DNA of 64,000 nt from contig NC_019877.2 in assembly GCF_002234675.1 (NCBI RefSeq), positions 3,627,041-3,691,040 of the forward strand. Reading direction: 5' to 3'. The DNA comes from Oryzias latipes. Taxonomy: Eukaryota > Chordata > Actinopteri > Beloniformes > Adrianichthyidae. Every line of letters starts with the position of its first letter. The first letter of the stretch is position 1. Both the position numbers and the translations under genes were made by a program. Positions 12,690 through 25,927 of this stretch are shown piece by piece. The notes beneath the pieces were generated by a model. It had not been told where the DNA came from. It was given only the letters and a program-made list of their open reading frames with translations, and did no database searches.

Positions 12690-15600
12690 ATTAAGTCGCT
12701 TGGATTTTAGAAACCCTAATGTGTTCCATATCCTGACATTTTACCATAAAACCAAGAGTTTTTTGTTCTGTAGTTGTTCTGAGTTGAGCAAAGGCAGGAG
12801 ATAATTTCCCTTCAATAAGCCCAGAATTTAAGCCTGTGGCTGTAAAAAAAGAGTCAATGTAACCAGACAGTTAGGACGTTTTCTTAATGTTACTAACTTC
12901 AAAGTGATTCAAACTTTAGAAACATATAGTGGGTTAAAAAAAAACACCCTACTTCAGAATAAAACTTTCACTTTTAAGCCCTTAAATTTGTCTTTTTGTC
13001 TGTCAGAATCGTACATTTTTAAGCGTTTAAAGATTTTAATCAGTTAAATTCTCTGTATTAGATTGTTGTTGTTTTGTGTTCTGATTGACTCAAACTATAA
13101 AGAATTTTTATTTTAATGCCAAACATCCCTTTTCTTCACATTGTTTTATCAGTTTTTTAAATGTATTTATTTTATATTCTTAACATTACGTTGTTAAATG
13201 ACATTTTGGCCCAACATAAACCACCTTTGTTGCTAAAAAAAAAAGTTGCCAATAGACTTACCTTCTCTTGTGGGTTTTAGACAATTCATAATGTGCCAAA
13301 TGTAGGTTTTCCATCTATACAGATTTAGATGAACACACAATAACCCACGTAGAGGCTGGTAATGACATTTTTCTGCAAAAAGATGTTCAAAAGTTCAGTA
13401 TTTAGTCCATCCCTATAAGACTTTCCGCTCTTACCTTCTTTAAGTTTGCTGAATTGAACGATTTTTGAAGATCAGTCAACATTTCTTAGCTGAAGGTAAT
13501 CCTTGTAAGTCCCTCCTTTATTTTGCTTCCTTGCAGCTGGATGCGTCTGTCATTGAAAATATCTCACAGAGGACAGAGATCCCATTTCTACCTCCCTGTG
13601 TCTTTCTTTACCTTTTTTGTCCCTTCCCCCTCTTCCACATCTCCTCCATCATGCAGGAAGTCTGGTCTTCCTGAAAACAAGCCACGAGTATGGAAAGGGA
13701 CAAGGTCGAAGGGGTGCTTCTACGTGAGGGAGACTGAAGGATGTTTTTGTCGCTCCTCTGCTCCTCTGGTTGCAGCAGGCCTCACTGCGGTCCATCCTGA
13801 GGAAGCCGGCCTCACGTCATTCTCGGGTTTGCACGTGCAGCCTCGCAGGACAGTCACCGTGCAGCGAGCAGCTCTTTACACACGGTTACTGAAATGTTCT
13901 ACATGCCCAAAAACTCATCTTTAACTATAATGCCTTTAACAAATGTCAGTGGTTGTTTTTTTATTTTATTTTTTTCCCCAGAACAAAAGTCTCATTCCAG
14001 TGCCAGCAAACAGCCCTCGGTTTCCTGTGTGCAGACCTGGAAACACACCTGCAAGTGTGGGAACTTTTCAGCCTGGGGTTTTCCAGCTCATCCGGAGACG
14101 GATTTACGATGCAGACAAACGGCCCCTAAAGCAGGGGTCAACTTCTTCTACCTCCTTTCAAAATAAAACACACCCTGTACCACATAGTGTCATCTCAATC
14201 CGGCAAATGTAGTAGTAGGTAGTGATGTCAGAAGTGATAATTATACTGTTTATTTTGTTGTTGTTGGTACATCTCAGCCAGGAATTCATTACTGTAACAA
14301 ACAAAAATTAAAGCCGAGCTAATTAAGTGACCCTTACCATGTTTTTTGGACCATATGGTGCACAAAAAATCCTTGAATTAGTTAAAAAATAGACAATCCG
14401 CCTTATGAGTATGAAATCTGATTGTACTTTTTATTTCTCCTCAAAAACCACAGCCTTTCAGGGGGGGGGGGGGGGTCAAAAACCCACATGTAGCTCCAGG
14501 GCCTCAGGTTGCAGACCCCTACCTTAAATAAATGCTAAAACTATTATCATTCACAAATATGAATGAATTTATGAATAAATATGCTAATTCACTGCCCCCC
14601 ATCATCCACTCTAATCATTTCTAAATGTAGCATTTCTGTTGCTATTAGCTGCATCAGCAACGTTAGTTTTATTTAGCCTAAAAATGGCAATAAAAATAAT
14701 TAAAAGACCTCAGGGAACACTTTAAAAATAGATCAGCAGATGATCAGAGTGGGACTTTAAATACGATAACACATCTTAATACCTATTTGTTTTTATAGAC
14801 TATGACTTTTTTTGTTTTTTCTTCTAAACAACTGGTTGGTGTGTTGAGCCAAGAGGGAGCACGGTGACTGTGAGTGGAGACAGCTCCATGGAGCTCAGCC
14901 TGAAAGTGACGGAGGCCATAATAACAGGATGTTTACAGCCAGCAGGAACACTGCCAGGGACGACCACAAGCAGGCAGAGACTGTGTCTGCAAAGTCAAAA
15001 GGAAATGCCAGTTCCCCTCGGTGTGTGCGCCGCAGCTACACACAAACACTGTGGCGACAAAAAGGTGGGTTTAACCGCCGGTTGACCTGTGATTTGCTAG
15101 AAGAAATAACTGGGAAACACAAGAAGATGGCCAAACCCTCATTGTGTTACGGTCAGCTGCAGAAGAAGCAAACATGAGGACGCTTTTGGTTGCTGGCGCT
15201 GCAGGATGGCCGTCGGGTCACCCGCCTTCTGTTTGTTCCTGCCGTCTGTCGGTCATGTACCAGAGTGCAACATCTCCATGACCCTCTCTGTCTTCTTCTT
15301 CAAGATGCTGACATGTCTTCTGTATTTATTGGTCTTACCGAGGAGGTTCTGATTGCCCTTAATTATGTATTTTTTAACTTACATAAAGACAGAGGTCTCT
15401 TAGTGCGTGCACAGCACAGTAACTGAATTCTTAAGAATAAAATGTTAAAGATTTTGTTTGTTCCCCCCTAGTATATTGTGTAGCATTTTTTATTCAAGCA
15501 AAAATCAGACACTGAGGGTGCAAAGGGTTTCCAAAAGAGCAAACTTCAACAGCAAAAAACAGAAAATAAAAGCATGGATCTAAACCTTTATATGTTTTGG
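12690..15600. other. Intergenic, no gene supported
   Basis: No exon chain was found. It includes a 15-base poly-G run at 14461-14475. The region 13500-14170 (+) has open frames of 90-133 codons, but they lack recognisable motifs and agree with no splice pattern. Confidence 0.5.
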
Positions 15601-15885
15601 TCTCAAAACTGTGCACTGTTTTGCATAGGGAGGAGATAATGAGAAGTTCCTGGTTCAACTCCCGGCTGGGACCATTCTGTGTGGAGTTTGCATGTTCTCC
15701 CCGTGCATATTTACATTTTCTCCGGTTTCCTCCCACCGTCCAAAACATGCTTGTTAGGTTGAATGATAACTCGAAACGGTGTGAAAGTGAGTGTCTGGGT
15801 GTGGTTGTGTGGTCCTACAACAGTAGCTCAGGATAGGCTCCAGCAACCTCTTGACCCCAAAAGGAATTAGGTGGGTTTGGAACAT
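15600..15885 (+). repeat. Fish tRNA-related SINE-like retroposon, copy 1 (head decayed)
   Basis: Contains a B-box-like GGTTCAACTCC, then GTGTGGAGTTTGCATGTTCT, CCCCGTG, TTTTCTCCGGTTTCCTCCCA, CCGTCCAAAACATGC, and the tail block AGGATAGGCTCCAGCAACC with GACCCCAAAAGG. These blocks recur in the same order at 47401-47780 and 47855-48165. Confidence 0.75.
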
Positions 15886-16399
15886 AAAGGTATGTATGTA
15901 TGGGTGGAGCAGGAACTCCAGAGAGATATTTTTCAACCTTTAAAAAGTCCCACTCTCTGGTGAGATGTACATTAGCGATCACCTACAATGAAGAACACGA
16001 CCTGTAGTGTTGATTTAGGGGAAACCACAAACTACACTTCCTTCAACTCCTTTTTTATTTTAACTAAACACTCCAAATCATTTGTGGGAGGAGATCCATG
16101 TAATGAAAAAAAGTCTAGCTAGCGGCAAATTTTAAATAAAGTTTTCTTTTAAGTCATCATGACTGAACAGTAAGTTGTGTCTAAATAGAACATTCAAGTT
16201 AATCTTTAATTTTTGTGGGGTGTTTTATGTTTTAAATTCAATAATCATATACTCTTAGATTATTTAATATTAATGCATTTATTTACATTTTAATGCATAG
16301 ATTAGTTGCATTTCCAACATGTTTTACTCTGGAATTTCATATTACCAACAAAATCTGTCTTTAAGTCTAAAAGTTTCTGAACATCTAAACTAAGGTGGA

Positions 16400-16560
16400 A
16401 CAAAATCAAATCAATCTTTATTTACACAGCATGGTTCATACACGGTAGTGCAAAGAACTGTACAGCAAGAAAATAACATAAAAAATAAATAAAAAGACAT
16501 TAACACCTTCTCATACCTCCATGGAAGTAAATATGGGCATCAGGAAAAACTGTCTATTAC
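16400..16560 (-). repeat. Fish LINE/SINE tail fragment
   Basis: AATCAATCTTTATTTACACAG followed by TTCATACACGGTAGTGCAAAG resembles the reverse strand of a common fish retroposon tail. The rest of this 500-base stretch is AT-rich and uninformative. Confidence 0.4.
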
Positions 16561-19270
16561 ATTTTATGAAGCTGTATTCTTAAGGCTGACCTCTTGTAAA
16601 AGTACATTCTAGTTACAGAAGCTTTATTTTTTTATAGGTTTCCAACCTAAAATACAAGTCGAAGTAATTGAAAGTACCAATCACAAAAGAGATATTTTAT
16701 GTCTCTGCCAAAATCTTTCATAAATCCATTTTTCTTTTTTTTCTTCCTTCCTGTCTAAGCATCATCAGCAGGCGGACGGCGGCGCTCTCCAGACCTGATG
16801 GGTTACTTGGTGTGTGTGTGTGTGGGGGGGGTCACTGGGGCTTCTCCAATTAACAGCAGGAGATTGAATCCTCTGTGCAAATGAAGTGTCTGCCATTCTG
16901 TTATCCTCAGTCTAGCACCTCGTTGCTTGTAACTGATGCATGTGCACATCCACACCTTTTTCACGATGACATACTTTGACAGCCAATAAGATCTTAGATC
17001 TTTGACACCTAAGAAACATCAAACTCCATAAAAAGTAAAGTTAAAAAAAACAAGTGGGCTTCTAGTGTCAAATAGAGATTTTAAGGGAAAACTTTGAGTT
17101 TGTCTTCTCCCTAAAACTATTCAGGAACATTCTAATACATGCTGGGATTTGTATAATTATTTGATCTACCAGTAAATGTCCTTATCTGTCTTTCAAGACT
17201 TTTAGCCTAAATGGTTTACATCCATTCACACAAATATCATAGCAATCGTGCATGCAACTCCATCGGCAAATTGACAAAAGATCATTTCATGTGTTTTCTG
17301 ATCCATGCTGTCGGAGAATGATCTGAAAGCAGGAACCTTCTTGTAGGATGACCCAACCGCTGTAGAGAAGAACCATTTGAGGACAGTAGCTCTGAAGATC
17401 CACTCTGAGCAGAAGCAGCTCGGCTCTGGCAGACGGAGCAGAGCCGGCTTGAGATGACCTGAGGAGGCCAAGCATTTGCAGGATAGGACAGGATCGAGTT
17501 TCTGGCTGTGCACTTTTACGAGACTTCTGTCTGCGAGACGCACATATTCCAAACTTTCTCTCAGGCGTTGACATGAAGTGTGGGTCTTGTTTAGTTCTGT
17601 GGCAGCAAAACATAAAAACATGACCTTCAGAAAAGTACAAATGAAATGACAAGAAAAAGAGCTGTACGCATGAAAACGACAGATTTCTGTTTGAAATATA
17701 CATTTCAGAGGACGATGGGGGATGAGCCTGTGCCATATCTGATTACAGATCTTCGTATCTTTGCTTGATGGGTTTCTTCCCAGCTGCAACATATTTGTAA
17801 TCCAAGCATGACACTGAAGATGGGCAGGAATAGTTCCAGTATCTATAGCTGAGTCGTTCGAGGTGAGGGACCTCATTTGACCACTGCAAAGGTTAAAGGG
17901 CAAAGATTGGCTTTGCAGAGACGACACAAAGAGGCCAAACTTAAAAGTTTACACCTCAAAGCCACCATTGACTACATCGTTTAAAAAGTATATCTTCTGG
18001 TTACAGATAAAATCTGCTGATGCTGGATCTTTTCCACAGTTTGGAGGATCTCCTCAACACTGCCACCTTGTGTGCAATAGACACAAACCAGGCTGGGGTG
18101 ACTCGGAGCGTGGAGTGGCTCCTCATTTAATGGTTTTGTTTTATTCCATCCTGGAATGTGTGAAGGATGTTGATGATGATAATGGAAACAGCTTTCCTAA
18201 AAATACCCGCACAAATTGTTTCACCTCCATAAGGAGGAATGATTTGAATGATTGTAAGAGGTCCAGAAATAAAACTTGGCTGACAGCGTGGAGCTGCATG
18301 TAAGTAAATGATGATGATGATGATGATGATGATGATGTGCCGTTAAACGGATACATTTCTGTTAATCCCTGTGGCTCCCCTGAGAGACCATCATTCACAG
18401 AGCGGTCTTGAGAATCAGAGTGGTGACGCTTCCTTCATATTTTTCTGATTGATTTTTTGTCTTTAAAGGATATATTGGTATTAAAAAGAACATTAAAGTT
18501 TCTAAATTTAGTTAAAATGTACAAAATTTTCATTTTAAATAAGTCTTGCTGTTTCTGTACAGCAAAACAAACAAACAAAAATGACTTCAAATTCAAAAAG
18601 AATTTAAAAACATATTTTTTCAACTCCCTATTAGATTAGATTAGATTAGATTCGATTACATTTGATTACATTCAATTTGATCAGATTCACTAACATAAAG
18701 TGCTGCTAAGAAGAGTTAAATAATCATCTACAATTATTCATAATTACACAATTTTATTGTCACAGAAAAAAATATAACACTGATTAACCAAAAAAAATAT
18801 AAATAATCTGTCACACCTATTTTTGTAGTAAGTCCGCTTCTGAATTTGCAACAAGCATCAAACTGCATGAATTGCAAAAATTACAGTTATCATAATTCAC
18901 TCCATTCAAATGATTACAAATGCAACCAGTTTTTTTTTTTAGAAAAAGGACTTCATAATTCTAACGATTATATTGGGAATTGTCGGTAAATGGCAATAAA
19001 AACCTTTTTTTTTTTAATGAACTGAGTATCTAAAGACACTCCAACGTGGTGCATAATGCAAACTTATAGGGCAAAAAAAAAGGCATATTCCAAGTTCAAA
19101 CTTTTGTTTTGAAATGTTCTTGGCTCTCCTTGTGACTGCACAGTCCCCCCACCAGGCCGCATGCACACTGTGTTTTATCCAAATCAGCAGCGTATATTAT
19201 TAGCCAAATGCAATATCAAGCACTTTTGCATAGGCCGACACTTATCCTACCATTTAAGCATCTTCATTTA
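16560..19270. other. Intergenic, mostly uninformative, with simple repeats
   Basis: Simple repeats include (GAT)n at about 18308-18337 and (GATTA)n at about 18629-18660. A 233-codon open frame at 17226-17927 on the minus strand has no recognisable domain. No exon chain is supported. Confidence 0.5.
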
Positions 19271-19275
19271 TGTAC

Positions 19276-19285
19276 TTATAAATAG
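19276..19285 (+). promoter_or_regulatory. MEF2-type site upstream of parvalbumin
   Basis: TTATAAATAG matches the MEF2 consensus YTAWWWWTAR and lies about 100 bases upstream of the parvalbumin TATA box. It suits fast-muscle expression, but function is inferred only. Confidence 0.4.
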
Positions 19286-19379
19286 AACAGCCCTGTCTAC
19301 TGGACACATTTTTTGACTGGCTCTTTGCTCTCAGTGTCCGTTACATAGCCTATGCATCATATTTCAGGTGAGAGAAACA

Positions 19380-19387
19380 TATATAAG
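19380..19387 (+). promoter_or_regulatory. TATA box of the first parvalbumin gene
   Basis: TATATAAG lies about 30 bases before the start of a short non-coding exon ending at 19472 (donor CGAG|GTGAGT). The spacing fits a TATA-driven, highly expressed muscle gene. Confidence 0.6.
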
Positions 19388-19809
19388 CTTGTGAGAGTCA
19401 CTGAGGGGGTTCACTGCAGCCAGCAGATTCATCTGAGCGAATCCACTCTAGTCTTAGAGCTATAACCTCGAGGTGAGTTTTGGTGGAGAGCTGCAAGACA
19501 TGCTCCCATATTCAAACCTTGTCTTCGTGCAGCGGGATAGACCAACTCATGTTTTTGGGTTTGGACTAACAGAGGAACCAAGCCGGACAAAAAAATTTAA
19601 AAAAAATCTACAGCTCAGCTGCAAAGGAGATTTGATCTTTTGCCGTGGAAAATTGTGACTCTGGAAAATCTGGACTACTTTTTCTGACTGTTTGTGCAGT
19701 GGAATACCTTTCGAAGAGGAAGTTTGTGTATTTCATTGTGTCTCCTGTCTTTGTGTAACTGACCATATGACGATTTTTTTTTTCTTCTGCCCTCCTCCCT
19801 CAGTTAAAA

Positions 19810-21407
19810 ATGGCATTCGCCGGAGTTCTGAATGATGCTGACATCACTGCAGCCCTCGCAGCTTGCAAAGGTAAAACTCCTCCCACTCATATTTCCCTTT
19901 GATGAAGCTAAACACATTGAGAATTCTGATTTGCAAGGAAAATATTTGCTTCACGACAGAAGATTTGGCACATTTAGATGCATCTTGGACCCGGACAAAC
20001 TCTGCAAGCTTGCAAAGTCTTTGATGTGAATAATTGTTACAGAAAAAGGGGTATTTGTGCCACAATGTCAGGCATCATCTGATGAGATCTTCTCTGTCTT
20101 CTCATAGCTGCCGACTCTTTCAAGCACAAGGAGTTCTTCGCTAAGGTCGGCCTGGCTGCCAAGTCTGCTGATGAAATCAAGAAGGCCTTCGGCATCATTG
20201 ATCAGGACCAGAGCGGCTTCATTGAGGAGGAGGAGCTGAAGTAGGCGCTCTATCTTTGATTTCAAGCTTTTTCTGAGCTCGAGTTGAGATCAGCTTTCTG
20301 AGAAAGGACGATGGAATTGTTCAAAATCCTTTCACAGTAACTCTATGCCACTTCTTTTAGTCAGAATGTGGGTGCTTGGATTTTAGGCCTTATTTCATGC
20401 TTTCTTTTTTTATTTTTTACAAAACGGAATAGTTTATGATCTCATTAAATGATTTCAAGTTCTAAAGCTTTGATCTTCTTAAACAAAAAGAAACTTTGAA
20501 TGTGATTTTCAAAGAAAAATTGAGTTAACCCACAGTTTTTCTTTAATTGTCGCCTCCAGACTGTTCCTGCAGAACTTCGCTGCCGGCGCCAGAGTTCTGA
20601 CTGATGCTGAGACAAAGACCTTCCTTAAGGCCGGTGACTCCGATGGTGATGGCAAGATTGGAGTTGATGGTGAGGAAACTAACACATTTAAACCCAAGAA
20701 ACATTTGCAACTTCGCTTTTCTCCAACTTTTGGGTTATAGGGGAGTGACGATTCCTTTTAACGATCATATCATAATTTGTAGTTGCTAATATAGTCGATG
20801 TTGGTTCATTTTGAACGATCCGATTCTCTGACCTAAAGTGAAACTAGGACATTTTAGCCAAAGCTTCAACCAGTGTGACTCAGAGATGAATACCTGGGTA
20901 CTGAACATTGCAGGGGATGTTCTCCAGATTCCTTGTATTTCTTGTACCTCTCAATCCAAATGGTATTTTCCAATATCGACATAATCCATTTATTTGGTTT
21001 TGAAACAATTTGACAATGGTACAGGTCAATTAGATTAACAGCTTGCCTCTAGCAGATGGTTGGATCATGGGACTATAATAATAGCCAAAATATAAAAACT
21101 TCCATCTGAAAAAAAACAAGAAAACAAGAAAAATGTGTTTTAAATATTCCAGTCAATGTTGATTTTCTTGCACATTCCTTTTTAAATGTGGTGTTATCCT
21201 TGTTCTCCCCTTTTCATGTATAAATTTGCAGATAAAGTAGATTTTGTACTTTGTCCATCGATAAATCGATTGGTCGCTACACGTTATAGACTCAAAGAAA
21301 GCTACAGTACATTTTACTCTAATCCTACCAGAACTTGCTCCCTTCGGTTCTTGCTGATTTGTTTTCTTGTCTCCTTTGCAGAGTTCGCTGCCATGGTCAA
21401 GGGTTAA
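19810..21407 (+). CDS. pvalb: Parvalbumin, beta type
   Basis: Small cytosolic EF-hand protein that buffers calcium, classically in fast-twitch fish muscle, and the family of the major fish allergens. Coding exons are 19810-19870, 20108-20240, 20560-20669 and 21382-21407, giving 109 residues. They follow a non-coding exon ending at 19472 whose acceptor is at 19803. The N-terminus [20 protein letters not shown] with Cys19 is typical of fish beta-parvalbumin. The AB region is followed by two complete EF-hand loops, [12 protein letters not shown] (about residues 52-63) and [12 protein letters not shown] (about 91-102), and the protein ends FAAMVKG. Polyadenylation signals AATAAA lie at 21776 and 21793. 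The upstream TATA box and MEF2-type site suggest muscle expression. A second family member lies 4.5 kb downstream on the same strand. The exact paralogue number (pvalb1 to pvalb5) cannot be assigned by eye. Confidence 0.95.
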
Positions 21408-21877
21408 ATGGACAAAACCGACCAACATCCGACTTCACAACTCCAAAGGAACAACTTGAGCCGAGACAAACTCTTCCTCTCTTCTTTGACTCTTCCCACT
21501 CACTCTCTCCCTGTCTCTTTAGTCAACTCTGCGCAACTTTTATACACCGGACCCCCCACCACACACAAACACACAGCACTCTTCCCATCTCAGGCTGCGT
21601 TCACCCCAGCGCTCTCCACCATGAGTGTACCTGCATAAGCGAATGTCGTGGTTGACTTGTGTCTTTCTCTCTCTCACTCTCTGTTCTGTCGTCGTTTTGC
21701 TGTATGAGTTTGTCTGCATGATGTGAGATCAGCGATGGTGCACTTTTGTGGGAAACGGACGGACGATGAGAAAACAATAAAGGGTCTTTTTCAATAAATC
21801 TCACTCTGGTTCTCAGTTTTTGACTGACCACGACTGGTGTTTGATCAAATTGTATTTCTTTCAAACGAAAGGTTGGG

Positions 21878-22880
21878 ATCCACACTTCCTGGCCACTGTA
21901 TTGGGCACACCTGTCCAACTGCTAGTTAAATTTTCGAAACAGCCAATCAAAGAGCAACAACTGAATGCATTTAGGCAGTCATGGTCAAGACTACCTGCTG
22001 CAGTTCAGACAGAGCATCAGAAAGGGGGAGGAAACTGCTGATCTGCTGGGATTTTCACCCACAACTATATGGGTTTACAGAGAATGGTAAAGACAAAGAG
22101 AAATTATCCAGTGAGTGTCAATTTTGTGGGCGGAAATGCCTTGATAATGCCAGAGGTCAGAGGAGAATGGCCATACTGGTTCCAGCTGATAGACAGACAA
22201 CAGGAACTCAAAAAACCACTGGTTCCAACCGCGGTCTGCAGAAGAGCAACACGTCCAACCTGAGGCTGATGGGCTTCAATCACTGAAGCTACAGTTCATA
22301 AAGACTCACCAAAACTGGACAATAGAAGATTGGAAAAATGTTGTCTGGTCTGATGAGTCTCCATTTCTGCTGCCACATTCTGATGGTAGGGTCCGAATTT
22401 GGCGTCAACAACATGTAATCATGGATCCAGCCTGCCTTGTATCAATGTTTTAGGCTGGTGGCGGTGGTATAATGGTGTGGGGCATATTTTCTTGGCATAC
22501 GTTGAACTCTTTTGTACTAATTAGACATGGTTCCAACGCCACAGCCTACCTGAATATCATTGCTGACCATCCCTTTATGACCACAGTGCACCATCTACTT
22601 CCAGCAGGAAAAGGCGCCATGTCATAAAGCTGGAATCATCCCAGACTGGTTTCTTCAACATGAGAATGGGTTCACTGGACTCAAATGTTCTCCACAGTCA
22701 CCAGATCTCAACCCAATAGATCACCTTTGGGATGTGGTGGAACGGGAGATCAGATATCATGGATGTTCAGCCGACAAAAACTGCGTGATGCTGTCATGTC
22801 AATATGGACCAAACTTCAGAACTTGAGACCAAACTCTCAAGTTCTGAAGGCCAAATGGGGTCCAACCTGAACAAAAATAA
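21878..22880 (+). mobile_element. Decayed Tc1/mariner-type DNA transposon
   Basis: The left end (CACACTTCCTGGCCACTGTA then TTGGGCACACCTGTCC) matches a common fish Tc1-like terminus. Inside is a degraded transposase on the plus strand. Recognisable pieces are FQQEKAPCHKA at about 22602, in place of the usual QQDNAPCHKA, and SPDLNPIDHLWDVVEREI at about 22698-22752, which contains the last catalytic region of Tc1 transposases. The frame is broken by several stops and shifts, and the right end is truncated after TGGGGTCCAACCTGA, so the copy is dead. It sits about 80 bases past the parvalbumin polyadenylation signals. Confidence 0.85.
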
Positions 22881-22889
22881 GGTCCAGTC

Positions 22890-25270
22890 ATTACAAATAG
22901 TTCTTCATATATATCAATGAAGTTAATACATTTGAAAATTATTTTTATTAAATGTGGAAAACCACACGTTTTATCTATATTTATATTGTGCAAAAACAAT
23001 GTATTTTATTTTATGCCAATCTTTTTTCTAATTCTAAAATATAAAATAGATTTTTTTGCATAGACTGAGATAAATGCCTAAATATCTATTTGTGTAAAAA
23101 ACACTAATTTTGTTGAGTGATCACACATGTGAGAAATGTTCAATTGTAGCTGATGGAGCTGGAATTTTTTTGCTCATTTCATTAAGTTTTCAAGAATAAA
23201 TTCATCTGTAATCGTATCATCGTAACAATCATGATTCAAGCAGATTGTTTTATTGTGCATCAAAAAGAGCGAATCCGTTATCTGAAAATAACTTCAAATT
23301 AAACTTTCAAGTTTGACACAAACCAGAAAGTACCAAATGCTACAGTTATTCAAAAGACAACTGACTTAGCTTAAATTTAAGATTGAATTAGAGACTGCAA
23401 AATTCCTTCATTCATTCAGTTTCTAATCCGTTTTGTCCCTTTCGGGGTCACGGGGCTGCTGGAGCCTATCCCGGCCACTTGTGGGCAAAGGCAGGGGACG
23501 CCCTGGACAGGTTGCCAGTCTGTCGCAGAGACTGCAAAATGTGTTTTCAAATTATGGGATAAAGTTGCAAATTGAATTGTCAATTATTGCATATTACTTT
23601 GAATCATGACTTCCAAAAATTTTTTATAGGTTGCAAACAATAGAAAATATCAGTAAAAACAGCCTGTTAATGTTTTTTTTTTAATTTTGGTGTAATTTTT
23701 TAATTTGTATGTAGTAAAATGTTCCTTTCTGAAGCCACCCTTGTTGGATTTTTGAAATGTGCAACATTTGATGGTTGCAAGTTGATGTCAATTTTAGAAG
23801 CTGAAGGTGGAGGCTGTTTGGGGCCTAATCCTGGTCCTTCATATCTGCCAGGTTTCCGGTTCTGTGTTCACTGCTTTCTGCTGATTAGTTGACTCCTTAT
23901 TCTGATTTACTGAGTAGCCCTAATCCAGGTAATCAGCACCAAGAAAACGGACAGGGAGGTGGATCTCCATTTTTTGTATCATTTTCCATGTAAAGCTGTG
24001 TGACAGGAAAGCAGACACAAGGTGGCACTGCTGAGTCACAACCATTTAAAGGTGGTGCACTGACATTACTGGAGGAGTATTCCTGTTTTTTTTTTGGTGT
24101 CACATGCATGTAGTCAATGCATGTAACCTGCAATAAAATGCAGCAACAATCAGATCAGAGCTTTAAGAAAATGTAATCCGGTTGATTCTGCAGGCGTCGC
24201 TCCTCTTCCTGTCTAATACCATTAGTGCTGACTGGATTCACCAGAGACGTTGCTGTGTCAGATTGTTTGGACAGGATTCCCCACGCAGACAACAAACTCA
24301 TCAGTTTCAAGGGGCCGGTTGCCGTGGTGACAGGGTGATAAACTTTCACAAAAGCGATTCGGGCCCCACCCTGCTTTTCACTTTGAACTATTTACTCAGG
24401 TAGATGTCACGCTGGATTTGCTTCCAACAGTGTGAAATGTTTGTGTGTCCGCAAAAATAATATTTGCTTGGTGAAAAGGTTGTCCTTTATATTGATCTAA
24501 GAAGTTCATGTGTGTTTCATTTAATGTACATTATTCAGGTGCATTAAGACTCAAAGACAAAACCATAAAAAAATGTGAAAAATGATTAACACGTAAATTT
24601 ATGGGGGGTAAAAAAAATCACTGTTTGCTTTTGAGTAAAATGCTAATTTGTGGGAATTTTGGAGCTAAAGTGGTTAGATGCATGTTTGCTTCAGACACGG
24701 CAGCAATTTAATGTTATTTAAAAATAGTAAAAGTACAAAGTTAAACAGATTTTCAAAAAGGAATAACTTTAATACTACTTTAACCATAAAAGATGAGATA
24801 AACATGACTTTTTTTAACCTCTGCATCCTAGGCATAAAGGGATGACCAACTATTGTTAGCAGTGAGGTTCCATTAAAAAAAAAAAAGTAAAAATTGTACC
24901 TTTTGGAGGTCTGCTCCTAAATAAAAATAATTTCTAATTTGTTGCGTGCAGCTTTAATGCACAGATTATTCACTAAAACCAGAATCCCTTATTAAATGTG
25001 AGAACCCTTTAAGCCCAAAACACCTGCAAAGAGGGAGGAAGAGGGGAGGAGGAGGAGACAGGAGGGAAAGGCTGTTTAATACACCAGTGATTGGATGAAC
25101 CGCACTGTGACAGTAAGTGATAGAAGCTCGGGACAGCAGAGTGTGGCGGATATAAACAGTAAAGGTTAATAAGACAGGTGAGGAACTCGAGAAGGAGGCT
25201 GCTGTGGCTGCAGGAGAATTTGATCCCCGGACGCACTGGAAACTCAAGCATCCTTGTGCGCATCCTGCCC
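22890..25270. other. Intergenic between the two parvalbumin genes
   Basis: AT-rich, apart from the SINE tail fragment at 23405-23527. No exon was supported on either strand. Confidence 0.5.
23405..23527 (-). repeat. 3' part of the fish SINE-like repeat, reversed
   Basis: The reverse complement reads CTGGCAACCTGTCCAGGGCG, GCCTTTGCCCACAAGTGGCC, GGATAGGCTCCAGCAGCC and GTGACCCCGAAAGGGACAAA. These blocks match the 3' half of the copy at 47401-47780, in the same order. The tRNA-like head is absent, so this is a 5'-truncated copy. Confidence 0.8.
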
Positions 25271-25274
25271 TCCG

Positions 25275-25282
25275 TATATAAG
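25275..25282 (+). promoter_or_regulatory. TATA box of the oncomodulin-like gene
   Basis: TATATAAG, the same octamer as in the first parvalbumin promoter, lies about 70 bases before the donor (AGCG|GTAAGT) of a non-coding exon ending at 25352. Confidence 0.55.
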
Positions 25283-25927
25283 AAAACAGTCAACAGCCAC
25301 CAAACAGCTCTTATCTGCTGCTTTGCACCTGAAGGGAGAGGAGCCGACAGCGGTAAGTCCCACAGCTGCACAGGCAGGACCAGGTATCCCACAGATCATC
25401 TCTCTTTTTTTCAGCCTTTTATGTCTAATTTTTTTACATTAACCTGTTCATTTAGGTTTTCAAGAACAAAAATTAACCAAAATGTGTCATCTTTTTCTAT
25501 CTATTGATGTTTTATTTTGCAGAACAACACTAAAAGACAGTAAAGGATGTTTTCTTTTCCGTCTAAATTTTTAGCACCGTCTTCAATCCCCAACACGTTT
25601 TTTTAATCACTCCCTAAATGCCAATTATTTTTCAAAACCTCACCAATTAAGCTCTTCAAGGAGAGTATGATTAACAAGCTGCCAGGGGACTTTTGTTAAG
25701 AAAGCGTTAGCTTAAAGCCTGCCAAAATAAAATCCCAATTAATGAATGAAAGTAAAAAATCCAAAATCAAAAGCTTGTAATTTGATCTTTATCAGATATT
25801 TTTAATTTAAGCATATCTCTGCCTAACACTTGTGTTTTTGATGGGATCTCAAGCCTAACTTTAGGAAAAGAAGGATTTTATTGTGAAGGAGTGGAAGTTT
25901 GAACGAGTTTTTCTTTGCAGGACCAAC

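Noticed and set aside
17226-17927. 233-codon open frame on the minus strand
   Set aside because: No recognisable domain, no convincing splice or start context, and several competing open frames in the same place; composition looks non-coding.
21878-22880. Possible functional transposase gene
   Set aside because: The frame is broken repeatedly and the catalytic region is altered; it is a dead Tc1-type copy.
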